Assembly: GCF_021155765.1 (NCBI RefSeq)
Contig: NC_060108.1
Location: forward strand, 14,533,025 to 14,597,024
Direction: 5' to 3'
Source: Diprion similis
Taxonomy: Eukaryota > Arthropoda > Insecta > Hymenoptera > Diprionidae
Length of the DNA: 64,000 nt
This document shows, one piece after another, positions 61,701-64,000 of this stretch (within the stretch, counting starts at the first letter, position 1; each line of letters opens with the position of its first letter). The notes under the pieces are model-generated. The model was given only the letters and a program-made list of their open reading frames with translations. It did no database searches and had not been told where the DNA came from. A program made the translations under genes and the position numbers.

Positions 61701-63903
61701 ATTTCCTAGCCAGGAGAAACAGCTGGAAATAGGTAAAAGTGAACGGCAAAGAGTAGAGCAGCAAATAGAAGCACTGGGACCAGAGGGTCTTAAGAAAAAA
61801 GCACAAGAACTGCAGGAAGCAATGACTTTGAATGAGGTTTGAAAACTTGTGAACAGATTTTTGGCTATTATAAATAATTCTACTGCATTTTCTGGTTTTA
61901 ATCTGGTCATTGAAAATTGTTTATTTTACTATCGTAGAGACCAATTCCTGATGAGATGTTAACATGTGTCCCAATACCCAGCACAGATTCAATAAACTTT
62001 CATCATATTAAGAATTTCACATCAGACACAGCCGAGCAGCATCCCAAATTGAATTTGAACAATTTGCCATTGTTCACGTATTTGGATCATGTCAATACAA
62101 ACTTTGTCTATGTAAGTAAAAGTTGAATATAGAAGCCTTTTTCTTAGCACGTTCACAGTAGCCATGGAAGAATTAATGAATAATTCACTTTATTTACTCA
62201 AGATGTCCGTGATTATGGACTCAGCTGGTATACCACGGGAGTTGAGGCCCTATCTTCCGCTTCTTCTTGAAGCGATATTGGAAAGCCCTATTAAAAGAGG
62301 TGACACGTTGATACCATATGAACAAGTTGTTGCCGAACTTGAAGCGGACACTATAGCGACTAGCATTGGAATAGGATTCGATGGAACATCTAGGTTTTCA
62401 TGCGGAGCTTACAGTCACAGCGTGAATTTCATGTTACAAGTATGAGACTTGTGTTATTAAAATTCGGAATAATAATAACAGGATATTAGTTATAGAAACA
62501 GATTCATTGCTGTTTGGTATTTATGTAATCCAGCTTGAGCCAACTAAATATGAGAAAGGAATACAATGGATCAGGGAACTTCTTTACGAGACTGAACTCA
62601 CTCCAGAGAGACTGAGAATCATTGCTGCTAAAATAGTCAACGAAGTTGCTCAGGTTAAAAGAAAGGGAAATAAAGTCGTAGGTGATCTTATGAAAGGTCT
62701 TATATATAGTAAGGGTGAGTAGATTGATGGTTCAACTTCTTTACAGTGACTACCATTAATAGTATCAAGAAGTTATTGGTTTACTAACGGAATAAATCAA
62801 TTAATTGCCTTGATGGTCTTTTCTGAGATATGATAACGGGATTATCAGTATGTCTTCAATTGCATATAATTTATAAAATTTGATTTCATTACAGACAGCA
62901 ATCACTTTTCATCTAGTATGTTGAGGCAGCATAAATTTTTGACAGAAGTAATTGAACGTTTGAACAACAGTGCGACTCAAGACGAAGTATTAAAAGAGAT
63001 TGAATCGGTTAGGAAAACATTGACTACGTCTGAGAACATGGTGTTTCATATGGCGGTAAATGTTGATAAGTTGGCTGGTCATGTTTCCAACATCTACCAA
63101 CCTTGGGAGGTACTATTACCTCAAGGAAACAATCCTAGCAAATCGAAGTGAGTACAGTACAATGGAACCTCGATTGCGTGGACTCTCTGTTAACGAATCC
63201 ACGGATTACGTTATCCGAACTAAAATTTAATATTTTGGAATAAATAAATACGCTGTTTGAAGAGAAGATATCGTAGAAGGCCTGTTCACAGTCTTACGTT
63301 AAAATAAATGATATTTTACTTAACTTCACACATAAAGGCAGTTAGAATGATGTCTTTAGACAATCAACAACAATAAATAGAAGATTATAGTAGGCCGTTA
63401 TACAATTACGTGAATACCGCGGTATCGTGTCCTAAAGCGACGTATCGTGTGTGTAAAAATAACATAAAAATATGTGCGTTATATTTTTAACAGTTTTTAT
63501 CATGCAGGATTGTTTTATCTATCATTACTGTTTCATTAATCAAAGATTCGCTAAACCGAACTAGGCCCAGTCTCAATTGGTTCAAATAATTAAGGTTCTA
63601 CAGTATGAATTTTCCAGACTTCTCAGCGTAAAAACTTAAGCTAACAACAGTTAGATTGTTTTTCAGTATAGTAAATCTCGTTTTTCATGTATTTGCAAAA
63701 GAAATATATTTTACAGATTACGTGTTACACAGGATTGGGCGCTGATGATCCCGCCAGCTGATGAACCAGCTAACAGCTGTGTTACAGGCCTTGGGTGTAT
63801 TGAGTCCGCATTTTTCTGTCAATGCAGTCCTTGTATAAAAGATTTTCTCAGTCCTGATTTAGTGCCGCTACTCGTATTTTTACAATATCTAACACAACTC
63901 GAG
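58730..63903 (+). CDS. M16 (insulinase/presequence-protease-like) metalloprotease, C05D11.1 group, 3'-truncated by window
   Basis: Zinc metalloprotease of the inverted HxxEH class, related to presequence protease. Exons: 58730-58901, 59813-60054, 60423-60591, 60705-60868, 60967-61491, 61582-61836, 61938-62111, 62203-62439, 62534-62714, 62895-63147, 63717-63903 (then donor GAG|GTAATA); the phases agree, giving 853 codons so far. The active site is HTLEH (His69, Glu72, His73) in DDDGLPHTLEHLIFLGSEKY. Further family landmarks are CLASGTNAWTDTDHTCYTMT, GVVYCEMQGGENSGES, YPGRCGYKSETGG, FYRPENLTVIITGQVKH, and FDGTSRFSCGAYSH in the second half. No clear mitochondrial presequence is seen: the N-terminus is acidic and polar, so a cytosolic enzyme fits better. 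Two donors are weak (GAG|GTTTGA after exon 6, CAA|GTATGA after exon 8). The family is usually about 1,000 residues, so one or more exons lie beyond the window. Confidence 0.92.
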
Positions 63904-64000
63904 GTAATAAGTTCAGCAGACTTACAAACTGGCTTGTATTTTACGCAGAATGTATAGCCTCATAGAAGACTAGAGATATTTTGACACAAGTAGATTAAAA
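63904..64000 (+). other. Start of the next intron of the M16 protease gene
   Basis: Sequence after the GTAATA donor to the window end. It stays open for 17 codons but lacks family similarity, so it is read as intron. Confidence 0.6.

Noticed and set aside
62164-62202. Upstream extension of M16 exon 8 from the ATG at 62,164
   Set aside because: The acceptor TTTACTCAAG|ATG at 62,203 gives the conserved join FVY-MSVIMDSAGIP; the extra residues do not fit the family.
1-64000. CRISPR arrays, bacterial operons, integrated viral genes or autonomous transposons with ORFs
   Set aside because: None seen: no regularly spaced identical repeats, no reverse transcriptase, integrase, transposase or capsid motifs in any frame examined.

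Overview
This is a gene-rich end of an insect chromosome segment. Every supported gene has animal-style introns (GT..AG, conserved phases), and the proteins are metazoan or arthropod families: a large Maf/Traffic jam bZIP factor, a pickpocket/Nach-type DEG/ENaC channel, the immune caspase Dredd, a BMP of the Glass bottom boat type, the splicing factor CWC15, and an M16 metalloprotease of the C05D11.1 group. Moderate AT richness, many TA/GGTATA microsatellites, short introns and the Dredd/Gbb sequence style suggest a holometabolous insect. My best guess is a hymenopteran, possibly a sawfly; that is inference from style only.

Layout. The left edge holds the last coding exon of a Maf gene (+ strand, 550-969). 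From about 970 to 35,594 there is a 34.6 kb stretch in which I find no protein-coding gene I can defend. It holds simple repeats, GC-rich islands, three MITE-like foldback elements, an 82-bp tandem duplication, and one candidate TATA promoter with a spliced 5' leader near 13.9-14.05 kb. Such a desert beside a developmental transcription factor is typical of a regulatory landscape, but that role is inferred.

The right 28 kb is compact: ppk-like channel (+, 35,595-39,273), Dredd (-, 40,368-42,470), gbb (-, 46,215-53,603), a weak unknown ORF (-, about 56 kb), Cwc15 (-, 57,159-58,036), and the M16 protease (+, from 58,730 and running off the right edge). Cwc15 and the protease are head to head across about 0.7 kb, a likely shared promoter region. 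I rebuilt the exon structure of each gene from the six frames by matching splice phases; exon coordinates are in the entries.

The strongest oddities are: (1) the channel gene appears broken by a frame and stop problem at the end of its eighth exon, although the exons encoding its second membrane segment are intact; (2) an 81-bp Cwc15 intron that is a multiple of three, stop-free and in frame; (3) a Dredd upstream ORF whose ATG is the last three bases of the leader exon; (4) several palindromic MITE families, one with an 8-bp direct repeat at its ends. I found no CRISPR, operon or bacterial-type system, and nothing I would call an entirely new system.
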